NCBI GenBank assembly: GCA_964454025.1
Contig: CAYVRP010000024.1
Span: 17,497-81,496, forward strand
Direction: 5' to 3'
Source: JAFGBI01 sp964454025
GTDB lineage: Bacteria; Myxococcota_A; Polyangia; Polyangiales; Polyangiaceae
Length of the DNA stretch: 64,000 nucleotides
The translations under genes were made by a program, and so were the position numbers. This document shows, piece after piece, positions 8,603 to 19,934 of the stretch; positions within the stretch are counted from its first letter, which is position 1; the number at the start of each line of letters is the position of its first letter. Below the pieces are notes generated by a model. It worked only from the letters and a program-made list of their open reading frames with translations, searched no databases and was not told the origin of the DNA.

Positions 8603-8840
8603 GACAGCCCGAGGCTCGCCGGCTCGCGATCGGCGTGCTCGAGCGACGACGCGGAACGGGTCCGCGGCGACGCGACGCCGGGGCCTCGACCTCGCCGAAC
8701 CTGCCGTGGAGCGCGATCGAGCGCGCGGTCTGCGCGGGGCGGCCGGCGGTACCACGGGGCGCGCCCCCCCGACCTGCCCTGGGCCACCTCGACCCCTTCT
8801 CCCTCGTGCCCCGACCGTTGCCGGCCGCGCCCCCCAGCGC

Positions 8841-9125
8841 GGCTTCACGGCGCTCACCGACGTACAGCTCGCGGCGCTCGCGGCTGACACCGCGGACCGC
8901 GCCCTCAGGCGCTCGTGGCATTCCGGCTCCGGTAAGACGGTGGCGCTCGGCCTCCCGCTCGCCCGGGATCTCCTGCAAGCGGCGCCGAGCGTGGGGCCGC
9001 GCGCGCTCGTGACCGCGCCCACGCGAGAGCTCGTGAGTCAGGTCGGCGAGGAGCTGGTGGGGCTGCTCGCGCCCGTCCCGCACGACGACGTCGCGGTGAT
9101 GACGGGAGGCACCGGCTTGGGGCGC
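8841..9125 (+). pseudogene. DEAD-box RNA helicase fragment
   Basis: About 95 codons recognisable as the front of a DEAD-box helicase: a Q-motif-like start (GFTALTDVQLAAL), motif I core SGSGKT, motif Ia PTRELVSQV, then DVAVMTGGT. The similarity stops abruptly after the GG motif. There is no DEAD, SAT or C-terminal helicase domain, and the frame runs on as Arg-rich nonsense to a stop at 9227. Upstream of the Q motif there is no plausible N-terminus. Intact members are over 400 residues, so this is a truncated remnant that cannot encode a working helicase. The family most like it is DbpA-type, judged by eye. Confidence 0.75.
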
Positions 9126-9214
9126 GCTCCAGCCCGACGCGATCGGTCCGCGGCCATGCTTCGCGCCCGCCGCGCGAACCCGCGATCCCCGTGCCTGCTG
9201 AATCCACCGCGCCG

Positions 9215-10561
9215 TCACCGCGGGTAGAGAAGCCAGGCCGCGAGCATCCCCACGCCGAGCGCCGCCAGCACGACCAAGACGGCGACGAGCCAGGCCGCGA
9301 GCGACGTACCCTCCCGCACCGGGGCGAGGCGCGCCGAAGCGCCCGGAGCCGAGTCGAGGGCGGCGGCGGCCGAGCGCGCGGTGATCGCGACGGCGCCGCC
9401 CGCGGCTGTTGCCGCCGCGCCGGGTGCGCTCCCCGCGGCCGCGAGGGGTCGCCGCACCACGAGCGGCAACGGCGGCGCCTCGGCGAGCTGCGCGGCGAGG
9501 GTGTCCTGCTGCGCGCTGGCCCAGCCGTGGTGGTCACCGCGGAGCCCGTAGGCCGCGCCGAGCGCGTCGGCGAAGGCCCCGGCCGTCGGCGTGCGCCGCG
9601 CGGGGTCCTTGCGGAACGCCTCGGCCAGCACGCGATCGAGCGCGGCCGGAACGGGATACCGCGCGGCGACCGCGGCCCGGCTCGGCGGCGTCGGCTCCCG
9701 GGTGAGGATCTCGAGCAGGATGCTCGGCCCGTTGGTGCCGGAGAACGGCACCCGACCGGTGACGCATTCGTAGACGATCGCCGCCATCGCCCACACGTCG
9801 GCGCGATGATCCAGGGTGTCGAGCCCCTGGGCCTGCTCGGGGGCCATGTAGAACGGGGACCCGATGGTGGTCCCGACCGCCGTGAGCTTCCGCGCCGAGG
9901 CGGCGTTGTCGCGCACGGAGCCGAAGTCGAGGATCTTGACGTGGTCCCCGACGCCCGTCTGCGAGATGAACAGGTTGTCGGGCTTCAAATCCCGGTGCAC
10001 CAGGTGTCGCGCGTGGGCGTGATCGAGCGCGAGGGCGAGCTGGGAAACCATCCGCACCAGTCGCACGGGTGGGAGCGCACGCTCCCGCCACAGGAGGGCG
10101 CGGAGCCCTTCGCCGTGCAGGTACTCCATCACCAGCACGAAGCTCCGATCCTCGGTGGGCCCGAAGTCGAGGACCGCGACGACGTGCCGGTGGGAGAGCG
10201 CCCGGCTCACCTGGAATTCCCGCTCGAAGCGCGCGAGCGCCACCTCGTCTGCCGCGACGTCGGCGTGCAGGATCTTGAGCGCCACGTGGCGGCGCTCGCG
10301 TCGATCGAGCCCCTCGTACACCCGGCCCGTGCCGCCGTCGGCGACCACGCGCCAGATCTGGTAGCGGCCCCGCACCACCCGCCCGACCCGCTCGTCCCCC
10401 TCGTCGCGAGGGGGCTGGACGGCGTCGGCGTCGCCGAGCAGCGACCCGTCCTGGGGGCAGAACCCCGCGTCCTCCGGGAAGAGGCGCCCGCAGCTACGGC
10501 ACGCCTTCAACCGCCGCTCCCCCCGACCGCCGCCGCGCGCGCGACCCCGGCCGCTCGCCAC
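9215..10561 (-). CDS. Membrane Ser/Thr protein kinase with N-terminal zinc ribbon
   Basis: 448 residues from a GTG start, 4 nt after the stop of the coiled-coil gene, so the two form an operon. Domain order: a short zinc-ribbon-like module (Cys21, Cys24, Cys35, Asp38), a Hanks-type kinase at about 65-325 with Lys96 in VALKIL, catalytic HRDLKPDN (HRD at 189-191), DFG (Asp212) and an APE segment (MAPEQAQG), then an Ala-rich linker and one C-terminal membrane helix (about 425-445) ending in LLYPR. The kinase should sit on the cytoplasmic face of the inner membrane. The short tail past the helix leaves almost no periplasmic sensor. Substrates are unknown. All catalytic residues are present. Confidence 0.92.
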   Translation of the reverse strand: MASGRGRARGGGRGERRLKACRSCGRLFPEDAGFCPQDGSLLGDADAVQPPRDEGDERVGRVVRGRYQIWRVVADGGTGRVYEGLDRRERRHVALKILHADVAADEVALARFEREFQVSRALSHRHVVAVLDFGPTEDRSFVLVMEYLHGEGLRALLWRERALPPVRLVRMVSQLALALDHAHARHLVHRDLKPDNLFISQTGVGDHVKILDFGSVRDNAASARKLTAVGTTIGSPFYMAPEQAQGLDTLDHRADVWAMAAIVYECVTGRVPFSGTNGPSILLEILTREPTPPSRAAVAARYPVPAALDRVLAEAFRKDPARRTPTAGAFADALGAAYGLRGDHHGWASAQQDTLAAQLAEAPPLPLVVRRPLAAAGSAPGAAATAAGGAVAITARSAAAALDSAPGASARLAPVREGTSLAAWLVAVLVVLAALGVGMLAAWLLYPR

Positions 10562-10565
10562 CCCC

Positions 10566-11318
10566 TCAGGCGCCGTCGGCCGCCAGCGACGCCTCCGGCG
10601 GCTTGAAGTAGATGATGCGATTGCAGTGCGGGCAGGTATCGAACTTCGGCTGCCGCATCAAGAGCTGGAACTGCTGCGGCGGCATCGCCATGTGGCAGCC
10701 GCTGCAGGTGCCGTCGGTGGTGTGCGCCACGCCCGAGCCCCGCCGTTTGCGCACCATGTCGTAGCGGCGCGCGAGCTGGGTCGGGAGCTTCTGCGCGACG
10801 GCGGCACGAGCGCGGCCCCGCTCGCCGATCTCCGCCTCGAGCTCGGTGAGCCGCTGCGTCAACGCGCCCTCGTTCGACCCGAGCTCGCTCAGCAGCTCGG
10901 CGCGCTGGACCGCGGTCTGGTCGATCTCCGTGCGCGCCTGCTCGGCCAGCGTCGAGAGCTTCTCCACCTCGAGCTCGCGGTCGCGGAAGAGCTTCCGGAG
11001 CTCCTCGAGCTCCCGCTGCACCGCGTTGGCCTCCCGCTCGGTACGGCAGCGGGCCATCTTCTCCCGCGATCTGTCGAGCTGCACGCTCATCTGCCGCAGC
11101 TCGTGGACGAGCTCACCCTTGAGCCGCTCCATCTCGTCCACGCTCGACTGCGAGGTCTGGATCCGCTGCTCGAGCTCCGCGAGGCGCTGCTTCTTCCCGG
11201 CGAGGGCGTCGCGTTGGCCCTCGAGCTTCGCGTTGAGCTCGTCGAGCTCCGCGTCGATGACGGCCAGCCCTTCGAGGGCGACGATCTGTTCCTGGATACT
11301 CGGCTGTGGCATTGACAT
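10566..11318 (-). CDS. Coiled-coil protein with C-terminal C4 zinc ribbon
   Basis: 250 residues. Residues about 10-180 are a long heptad-rich antiparallel coiled coil (Glu/Leu/Arg rich). The last part has a zinc ribbon, GTCSGCHMAM then DTCPHCNRIIYF, giving two CxxC pairs. This is the architecture of the CT398/DUF164 (zf-RING_7) family, which is cytoplasmic and proposed to act in secretion or nucleic-acid processes, though its function is unsettled. ATGs at 11318 and 11312 are both possible. It is first in an operon with the Ser/Thr kinase. Confidence 0.85.
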   Translation of the reverse strand: MSMPQPSIQEQIVALEGLAVIDAELDELNAKLEGQRDALAGKKQRLAELEQRIQTSQSSVDEMERLKGELVHELRQMSVQLDRSREKMARCRTEREANAVQRELEELRKLFRDRELEVEKLSTLAEQARTEIDQTAVQRAELLSELGSNEGALTQRLTELEAEIGERGRARAAVAQKLPTQLARRYDMVRKRRGSGVAHTTDGTCSGCHMAMPPQQFQLLMRQPKFDTCPHCNRIIYFKPPEASLAADGA

Positions 11319-11546
11319 CTCTTGGAGCCCCCGTGCCCTTGGTCGTCGATACGCCCGGCGAGCGACGGACGACTCTTGCGCGACGATCGGCGCCCGGGGT
11401 CAGGTCATGGCGAAGCATCGGCCCCGGCGCCGCGCGCCGGGGCCGAGGGAGTTCACGCTGGCGAGTCTGCCAGCGCTGCGCCGATCGTCCACCGCCGAGC
11501 CTCGGATCGGGGTCGTCGGGTCGCCGGCGGCGACGGGGCGGCGCGG

Positions 11547-11620
11547 TGGGCCCAGCTGGGTTCGAACCAGCAACAGCCCGGTTATGAGCCGGGGGCTCTG
11601 ACCGATTGAGCTATGGGCCC
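11547..11620 (-). tRNA. tRNA with CAU anticodon (elongator Met or Ile2)
   Basis: 74-nt cloverleaf on the minus strand. Acceptor GGGCCCA pairs with TGGGCCC, D stem GCTC/GAGC, anticodon stem CCCGG/CCGGG with loop CTCATAA (anticodon CAT), T stem GCTGG/CCAGC with TTCGAAC, discriminator A. No 3' CCA is encoded. The loop is shared by elongator Met and lysidine-modified Ile2 tRNAs. The C4-G69 and C5-G68 acceptor pairs resemble those recognised by TilS in E. coli Ile2, so identity stays open. It is not an initiator, because the acceptor has a normal first pair and there are no three G-C pairs at the loop end in the initiator pattern. Confidence 0.92.
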
Positions 11621-11924
11621 TGTCGAGCCCGGCGACGGCAGCAAGAACCGTGCCGATGGCGCCCGAGGCACCAGCGACGCCCGCCAAACCCCGCGTCCGG
11701 GACCCGCGACGAGTCATCCCAGGTTCGTCGAGGGTGCGCCGGACGCCAGGCTCCACGGGGCGCACCGTAGACGAACGGGGGCCACCGAGCAACGGGGACC
11801 AGACTCCGCCCGCGCTCACGTCGCCGACCGGGAGTGGCAACTCGGCCAGCAGGCCGCCGATTCCGGACCCCTGAGCCGGCCCGGCGCCTGGGCTCTTGAC
11901 CTGTGTTAGAGCAGGCCCTTGTCG
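11621..11924. other. Intergenic region between CAU tRNA and uvrA
   Basis: 304 nt separating two divergent units. No protein-like frame. The uvrA side contains TTGACC at 11896 only 29 nt from the ATG, too close to the start for an ordinary -35, and no paired -10 is evident. The tRNA promoter is likewise not obvious. Confidence 0.45.
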
Positions 11925-14798
<2,874 letters not shown>

Positions 14799-14824
14799 GC
14801 CCCGCGGGGCGCGTCCGGGCCCGG
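14799..14824. terminator. Twin GC palindromes between convergent genes
   Basis: The 32-nt gap between the uvrA stop and the opposing stop contains GCCCCGCGGGGC (14799-14810) and CCGGGCCCGG (14815-14824), both perfect palindromes. There is no T-run. They could act as a bidirectional transcript end, but they may also be chance at this GC content. Confidence 0.3.
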
Positions 14825-14830
14825 GTGACC

Positions 14831-15202
14831 TCAGCCGAAGTCCTTCTCGATCCGCTCCTGCTCCTCCTTGCAGCGGATGCAGAGCGTCGTCTCGGGGCGC
14901 GCCTCCAGGCGCTTCTGCGAGATCTTCTCGCCGCACTCCTCGCACACGCCGAACGTGCCGTCGTCGAGCCGCAGGAGCGCCTTCTGGATCTTGTCGAGCA
15001 GCATTCGCTCCCGGCCGCGCAACCGGAAGGTGAAGCTCTGCAGGTACTCGCTCGAGGCCAGGTCCATCTCGTCGGGCAGGTCATCGACGTCGAGGGTCAT
15101 GTCCTCATCCAGGGTCTGCCGGGCGCGCTGGATGATCTCGATCCGCTTCGCCTCCAGCGACTCCCTGAACTTCTTGAGCTGTGCCTTGGTCATCGTCGTC
15201 AT
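14831..15202 (-). CDS. DksA/TraR-family zinc-finger transcription factor
   Basis: 123 residues from the ATG at 15202, chosen because MTTMTKAQLKKFRESL begins the expected helical hairpin; the open frame upstream to 15388 is Gly/Pro/Arg-rich and not conserved-looking. The body is a coiled coil followed by a C4 zinc finger, CEECGEKIS and LCIRCKEEQE (C-x2-C-x17-C-x2-C). DksA-type proteins bind the RNA polymerase secondary channel and, with ppGpp, adjust transcription in starvation. The acidic coiled-coil tip, DVDDLPDEMDLASSE, carries several Asp residues as in DksA relatives. The gene is convergent with uvrA. Confidence 0.88.
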   Translation of the reverse strand: MTTMTKAQLKKFRESLEAKRIEIIQRARQTLDEDMTLDVDDLPDEMDLASSEYLQSFTFRLRGRERMLLDKIQKALLRLDDGTFGVCEECGEKISQKRLEARPETTLCIRCKEEQERIEKDFG

Positions 15203-15391
15203 GGTGACTCGAACCCTCGATGCGCGCGGACCCCGAAGGGGCCAAGCAGGATAGATACCGGGGCCTTGACCGTCAAGCCGAGAGCCGGTGCCCAGCAGCT
15301 CGGACGCCCGAACCCGAGCACCCGGTCCCGGCCCGAGCCCGGCCCCGGCGGTGGGTCCTGGTCCGCCTGGCCGGGGTCGGCGCGCCACCCT

Positions 15392-17062
15392 TCATCGCCC
15401 CTCGCGGTACGCCCGCACGGCGTTGACGATGGCGTCGGCGAGCTTCTGCCGGTAGTCGCCGGTGTTCAGGCGGAGCGCCTCGGTTTCGTCGCTGATGAAG
15501 GACACCTCGAACAGCACGGCGGGCATGTGCGCGCCCGCCAGGACGTAGAAGCCCGCCCGCCGCACCCCGCGGTCCGAGGCGCCCGTGTACTCGAGGCCCA
15601 AGGAGGCAGCCGCCGACCGCTGCAAGAGCTCCGCGAAATGCACCGACCGGGCGAGGCTCGCCTCATCCACGCCCTGCCCCATGACGCTGGCGAGCTCGGC
15701 CGCCGCCGCCGGCGAGGCCGCGTTCTCGCGCGCGGCGATCTCCGCCGCCAGCGCGTCCTTCGAGTCGTCCAGGACGAAGGTCATGAAGCCGTGCGCCTGG
15801 GCATCCTCGGAGGCGTTGCAGTGGATGGAGACGAAGAGGTCCGCCTTGAAGGCGTTGGCCCGCGCCGTGCGTTCGTCGAGGGCGACGAACTCGTCGGCGT
15901 CGCGCGTCATCAGCGTCGTGATGCCGAGCTCGCGCGCCAGGAGCGGCGCCGCCCGGTGGGCGATGTCGAGGGTGACGTCCTTCTCGCGGAGCCCGTTCGG
16001 CCCCGTCGCGCCGGGATCGTGCCCGCCGTGTCCCGCGTCGAGCACCACACGGCGCACCAGGCGCTGCCCGGTGGCGACGGGCGGTGCCGGCTCCGTCGGC
16101 GGCGTCGTCGCGACGTCGATGACGAGGCGAAACGGCTCCGGCAGGTAGAAGATCCGGCGGTACACCGGCGCGGCGAGATCGAGCACGACGCGGGTCCCCT
16201 CGGGGCGCTGCCCGAGGCGCACGCGCTTGACCAGGCCCGTGGACTCGAAGCCGAGCGGCCCCTTGTACTTCGCACCCTTGACGTCCACGAAGAGGCGGGC
16301 GTCCACCCCGCCCTGCTGCGGGATGAACCCCACCTCGAACGCCGCCGGCTGCGTGAGCACGACCACGATCCGCGCCGACTCCTCCCCGGGGTACCGCTCC
16401 ACCCCCGTGATGCGCGCGGGCCCGCCCGTCGCCGCCGGGTCCACGGCGGGAACCACGACCGTCCCCGCGCCGTCCCGCGTCGCGCGCGGCGCGCTCGCGG
16501 CGGCAGGCCCCACGCCCGCGTCGCCGCGGGCGGCGCGGTCCAGCTCCCCGAGGACGTTCGGGAGCGGCCGGTACGCCTCGAGCAGCCCGAGCAGTGCCCC
16601 GGCCCGCGCCGCGCAGGCGCCGCGAGGTTCAGCGGCGCGCGCCGAGTAGATCTCCCGGTACGCTCGCTCCGGGTCGCCATCGATGTCGCCCGCCAGCAGC
16701 CCGCGCGTCACCTTGATTTCGCACGCTCGCGTCGGATCGGTCCGCGCCGCCGTGTCGTAGAGCTCCAGCGCCTCGAGGCCGTCGGCGGCCCGGCGCTCGT
16801 GACGCCAGAGGCGCTCGCGCAGAGTGGCAGCGGCCAGGGTCAGCCGCGTGGCCTCGGGACCGCTCGCCCTCGCGCCCGCGAGGGCGAGCGCGTCCGCGCT
16901 CGCGACGACGTCGGCGCGAGGCGCCAGCGGCCCGTCCGCGGCCGGAGCGGCGGCCGCCGGTTCCCGGCCGGGTCCGGGTGCGCTGGAGCGGCCACAGGCC
17001 ACGAGCAGCAAGAGCACGCCGGCGCCGATGGATCGCCTGCCTCTGCCGTCTGGTCTTCTCAC
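15392..17062 (-). CDS. N-acetylmuramoyl-L-alanine amidase lipoprotein with AMIN domain
   Basis: 556 residues from a GTG at 17062 preceded by GAGG; a further upstream frame to 17161 is open but not signal-like. The chosen start gives a lipoprotein signal, VLLLLVAC (Cys23). Residues about 75-200 are Ala/Arg-rich and TPR-like. An AMIN domain follows (about 215-330: ITGVERYPGE through FRLVIDV), which targets such enzymes to the septum or cell wall. Amidase_3 fills the C-terminus, with zinc and catalytic residues visible: VLDAGHGGHDPGA, LREKDVTLDIA, SIHCNA and LFEVSFISD. It cleaves the stem peptide from MurNAc and acts in daughter-cell separation or wall turnover. Confidence 0.9.
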   Translation of the reverse strand: MRRPDGRGRRSIGAGVLLLLVACGRSSAPGPGREPAAAAPAADGPLAPRADVVASADALALAGARASGPEATRLTLAAATLRERLWRHERRAADGLEALELYDTAARTDPTRACEIKVTRGLLAGDIDGDPERAYREIYSARAAEPRGACAARAGALLGLLEAYRPLPNVLGELDRAARGDAGVGPAAASAPRATRDGAGTVVVPAVDPAATGGPARITGVERYPGEESARIVVVLTQPAAFEVGFIPQQGGVDARLFVDVKGAKYKGPLGFESTGLVKRVRLGQRPEGTRVVLDLAAPVYRRIFYLPEPFRLVIDVATTPPTEPAPPVATGQRLVRRVVLDAGHGGHDPGATGPNGLREKDVTLDIAHRAAPLLARELGITTLMTRDADEFVALDERTARANAFKADLFVSIHCNASEDAQAHGFMTFVLDDSKDALAAEIAARENAASPAAAAELASVMGQGVDEASLARSVHFAELLQRSAAASLGLEYTGASDRGVRRAGFYVLAGAHMPAVLFEVSFISDETEALRLNTGDYRQKLADAIVNAVRAYREGR

Positions 17063-17185
17063 CGGACCTCGTCTCCGGAACCGTCGGTGCAATGTTACAA
17101 GACCCCTGCAGGGCGGCCAGGGGTGACCGGCGATCCACGTCAGCAGAGGCCCATCCGCCACGCGGGCGGACGCTGACCGGGGTGT

Positions 17186-17215
17186 TTGCGTCCGCGAAAC
17201 CTCGGGTGGTAGCCT
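17186..17215 (+). promoter_or_regulatory. Sigma-70-like promoter for PEGA gene
   Basis: TTGCGT (17186-17191), 18-bp spacer, TAGCCT (17210-17215), 23 nt before the ATG at 17239. It matches 3-4 of 6 consensus bases in each box. Confidence 0.4.
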
Positions 17216-17238
17216 CGGCCCGTGCCTCGGATTCGGAC

Positions 17239-18429
17239 ATGCTGAGTTCTTGCCGTCACACCCTCATCCTCCTTTGGATCATGGTCGCTGCCGTCGCGAC
17301 CGTCACGTCCCCCTCGGTCCGGGCCGAAGACGACCCGGCGACCGTGACGGCGAGGCAGCGTTTCCAGGAGGGGGTCCGCCAGTTCGACGCCGGCCAGTTC
17401 GCGAAGGCTCGGGTGTCCTTCCTCCAGGCCTATGCCCTGAAGCAGCACCCCTCCGTGCTCCTCAACCTCGCGCAGAGCGAGCTCCGGACGCCAGGTCACG
17501 AGGCGATCGCCGCCCAGCACTTCGCCGAGTACCTGCGCATGGGTTCGGAGGCCAACAAGCGTTCGGAAGCAGAGGCCGGGCTCGCCGCCGCCAAGGAGAA
17601 GATCGGGACCGTGAAGGTCACCTCCGATCGCGTGGGGGCCCGGGTGTTGGTGGACGGTGAGGAGTACGGGGTGACACCCCTCGAGGACCCGCTCTACCTG
17701 AAACCGGGCAGCTACACCATCGAAGCTCGGCTCGGAGAGGACACCCGCACCGAGTCGGTGGCCGCCCGGGCCGGAGCGGAAACCACCATCGAGCTCGCGT
17801 TCGAGGGCGCCGACGACGAGGAGCGACCAGCCGCCGCCGCGCCAGAGGCGGCCCCCGCCGCATCGACGGCCGCCGAGACCCCGCCCAAGCGCGAGCGCAA
17901 GGAAGCGCAACCGGCGAAGGAGCAGCCCGAGGAGGAGGCCGAGCGAGGGAGGCGCGAGAAGTTCCCACGCTGGTTCGTGCACAAGCCGCTCGCCGTCGTC
18001 CTGGGGGTGGTCGCGCTCGGTGGGGTCGGGGCAGGGGTCGGGCTCCAGCTCGTTGCCATGAACGAGCGCGACGACGCCGAGAACATCGAGGCGGCGATCC
18101 TCTACCAGGCGGAAGTTGACGGCCTCACCGTCCTCGACACGGGCCAGATGCCATGCGGGGACTGGAAGACCATCCCGCCGATTCAGGCGTACCCGGGCGA
18201 CACCCGTTACTACGACGCATGTACCGCCTACGTGGAAGCCGACGGCCGCGGGGACGATTACACGCTCGCATCCTACTTCGCCTTCGGCGGTGGGGCGCTC
18301 GCGGCCGCCGGCCTCGTCACCTACTACTTCGTCGACACCAAGCCGAACCGCGGCCGCGCGGATACGGTCCGGGTCGCTCCCTGGCTCGGCGGCAGCGCGA
18401 CCGGGGTCGTCGTCAGCGGCCACTTCTGA
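17239..18429 (+). CDS. TPR-PEGA domain envelope protein
   Basis: 396 residues. Signal peptide to about 30 (VTSPSVRA then EDD). A TPR-like segment follows (ARQRFQEGVRQFDAGQFAKA, residues about 37-110), then a PEGA domain at about 120-180 with RVLVDGEEYGVTPLEDPLYL and KPGSYTIEARLG. An Ala/Glu/Lys-rich linker follows, then two hydrophobic helices (LAVVLGVVALGGVGAGVGL and YFAFGGGALAAAGLVTYYF) separated by about 60 residues. PEGA proteins are common in Myxococcota and are thought to tether to cell-surface polymers; the exact role here is unknown. It diverges from the amidase and converges on the FHA activator gene. Confidence 0.75.
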   Translation: MLSSCRHTLILLWIMVAAVATVTSPSVRAEDDPATVTARQRFQEGVRQFDAGQFAKARVSFLQAYALKQHPSVLLNLAQSELRTPGHEAIAAQHFAEYLRMGSEANKRSEAEAGLAAAKEKIGTVKVTSDRVGARVLVDGEEYGVTPLEDPLYLKPGSYTIEARLGEDTRTESVAARAGAETTIELAFEGADDEERPAAAAPEAAPAASTAAETPPKRERKEAQPAKEQPEEEAERGRREKFPRWFVHKPLAVVLGVVALGGVGAGVGLQLVAMNERDDAENIEAAILYQAEVDGLTVLDTGQMPCGDWKTIPPIQAYPGDTRYYDACTAYVEADGRGDDYTLASYFAFGGGALAAAGLVTYYFVDTKPNRGRADTVRVAPWLGGSATGVVVSGHF

Positions 18430-18496
18430 GCCCGCCCGGGCGGCCCCGGCGCGTCGTCGGCGCAACGACCTCGCCTTGTGCGTCGTCTCGGTAGCG

Positions 18497-19834
18497 TCAC
18501 CCCCCCACCACGGGCCCGCTCTGCCCGGCGTCCACGGACTGCACCTCGCGGGCGAGCCAGCCGCGCAGCGTGGAGCGAGCGACGCCGAGCGAGCGGGCCG
18601 CGGCGCTGATGTTGCCGCTGCACTGGGCGAGCACGCGCGTCGCCACCGCGGGGGAGGCGACCGTAGATCGCGGCCGGTTCACGGCGAAGGCGCCCAGCTC
18701 GATGTGCTCGAGATCGATCTCGGGTCCCTCGGCGCGCGCCGCGGCCCGGTACAGGGCGCTCGCGAGCTCGCGCACGTTCCCCGGCCAGTCGTGCGCGAGC
18801 AACGCCAGAAGGGCGCGCGGCGAGAGCCGATGCGGACCGAGCTCGTCCTCGAACCGCGCGAGCAGCGCGCGGCACAGGGCGGGGAGGTCGCCGCGCCGCT
18901 CGCGAAGCGCGGGAAGCCGCAGGGAGAACGTCGTCAAGCGGTGGAAGAGATCAGCGCGGAACTGCCCACCTTCCACCCGCTGCGCCAGAGAAACCCAGCT
19001 CGCGGAGACGATGCGCACGTCAACCAAGGTGCGCTGCGCGCTGCCCACGGGGCGGACCTGGCCGTCCTCGACCACCCGGAGGAGGCGGACCTGTCCGGCG
19101 GGGGAGAGGTCTGCGACCTCGTCCAGGAACAGCGTTCCCCGGTTCGCCTGCTCGAACGCCCCCGGTCGCGAGGCCACGGCCCCGGTGAACGCACCTCGCG
19201 TGTGTCCGAAGAGCTCGGCGTCGCCGAGGCTCTCGGCGATGGCGCCGACGTTGATGGGGACGTACTCGCCGGGGCGACCGCTGAGTAGGTGCAGTGCCCG
19301 CGCGACGAGATCCTTGCCGGTTCCCGACTCCCCTTGCAGCAGCACCGCGCCACGCAGGCGCGCCACCCGGTGGATCTCCCGGGCCAGCCGCCGCATCGGC
19401 GGCGACTCACCGACCAGGCCCGGGACGGCTGGACCCCCACGCTCGTCGGTTTCTCCCGTGGCGTGCGAGACGAGCAGGGTGGTGCGCCCGAGCATCACCG
19501 CGCCGCCGGCAGCGAGCAGGGCACGGTCGACCCGGCCAGCGCCGCAGACGATGCCGTTGGTGGAGCCGAGATCCGTGACGACCACGCCGGCGGGAGTCGC
19601 CTCGAGCCGGCAGTGCCGCGCGCTGACCGTGCGGTCCTCCAGGCGGAGGTCAACGCCGTGGTGACCGGACCCGACCAGGAGCTGTTCCCCGAGCTCGAGC
19701 GTCCGCCCGACGGCTCGCCCGCCATCCGTGGCCTCGATCCACCAGGGGCCGGCCCCCGGACGACCGCCGAGCTCCAAGGTGGCGTCCGGGACGTCACCTG
19801 GGGAAGATCCGAAGCCCTGCTCGAGAGCCTGCAT
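18497..19834 (-). CDS. FHA-domain sigma-54-dependent transcriptional activator
   Basis: 445 residues. Order: FHA domain (about 45-130: LLVGSGHHGVDLRLEDRTVS, DLGSTNGIV), AAA+ domain (about 143-375) with Walker A GESGTGKDLVA, the sigma-54 contact loop GAFTGA, Walker B GTLFLDEVADLS and arginine fingers in FRADLFHRL, then a C-terminal Fis-type helix-turn-helix (NISAAARSLGVARSTLRGWL). It should bind enhancers and remodel sigma-54 RNA polymerase, with the FHA domain reading phosphothreonine as the input, a design characteristic of Myxococcota. All core motifs are intact, so it is probably active. No sigma-54 promoter was recognised nearby, and its targets are unknown. Confidence 0.92.
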   Translation of the reverse strand: MQALEQGFGSSPGDVPDATLELGGRPGAGPWWIEATDGGRAVGRTLELGEQLLVGSGHHGVDLRLEDRTVSARHCRLEATPAGVVVTDLGSTNGIVCGAGRVDRALLAAGGAVMLGRTTLLVSHATGETDERGGPAVPGLVGESPPMRRLAREIHRVARLRGAVLLQGESGTGKDLVARALHLLSGRPGEYVPINVGAIAESLGDAELFGHTRGAFTGAVASRPGAFEQANRGTLFLDEVADLSPAGQVRLLRVVEDGQVRPVGSAQRTLVDVRIVSASWVSLAQRVEGGQFRADLFHRLTTFSLRLPALRERRGDLPALCRALLARFEDELGPHRLSPRALLALLAHDWPGNVRELASALYRAAARAEGPEIDLEHIELGAFAVNRPRSTVASPAVATRVLAQCSGNISAAARSLGVARSTLRGWLAREVQSVDAGQSGPVVGG

Positions 19835-19934
19835 CGCGCCGTCCTATCGGCCCGAGACGCGACCCCGTTGCGCATTGCTTCCCCTCAACGTTGGTGGTTG
19901 GTGACCTCGGCCCCGGGGTGATAACAACGCGCCC

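Noticed and set aside
8706..9227. A functional helicase gene
   Set aside because: Only the first motifs remain; no DEAD motif or second RecA domain.
14825..17176. Plus-strand open frame of 783 codons
   Set aside because: It lies antisense to the DksA-type and amidase genes, both with clear motifs.
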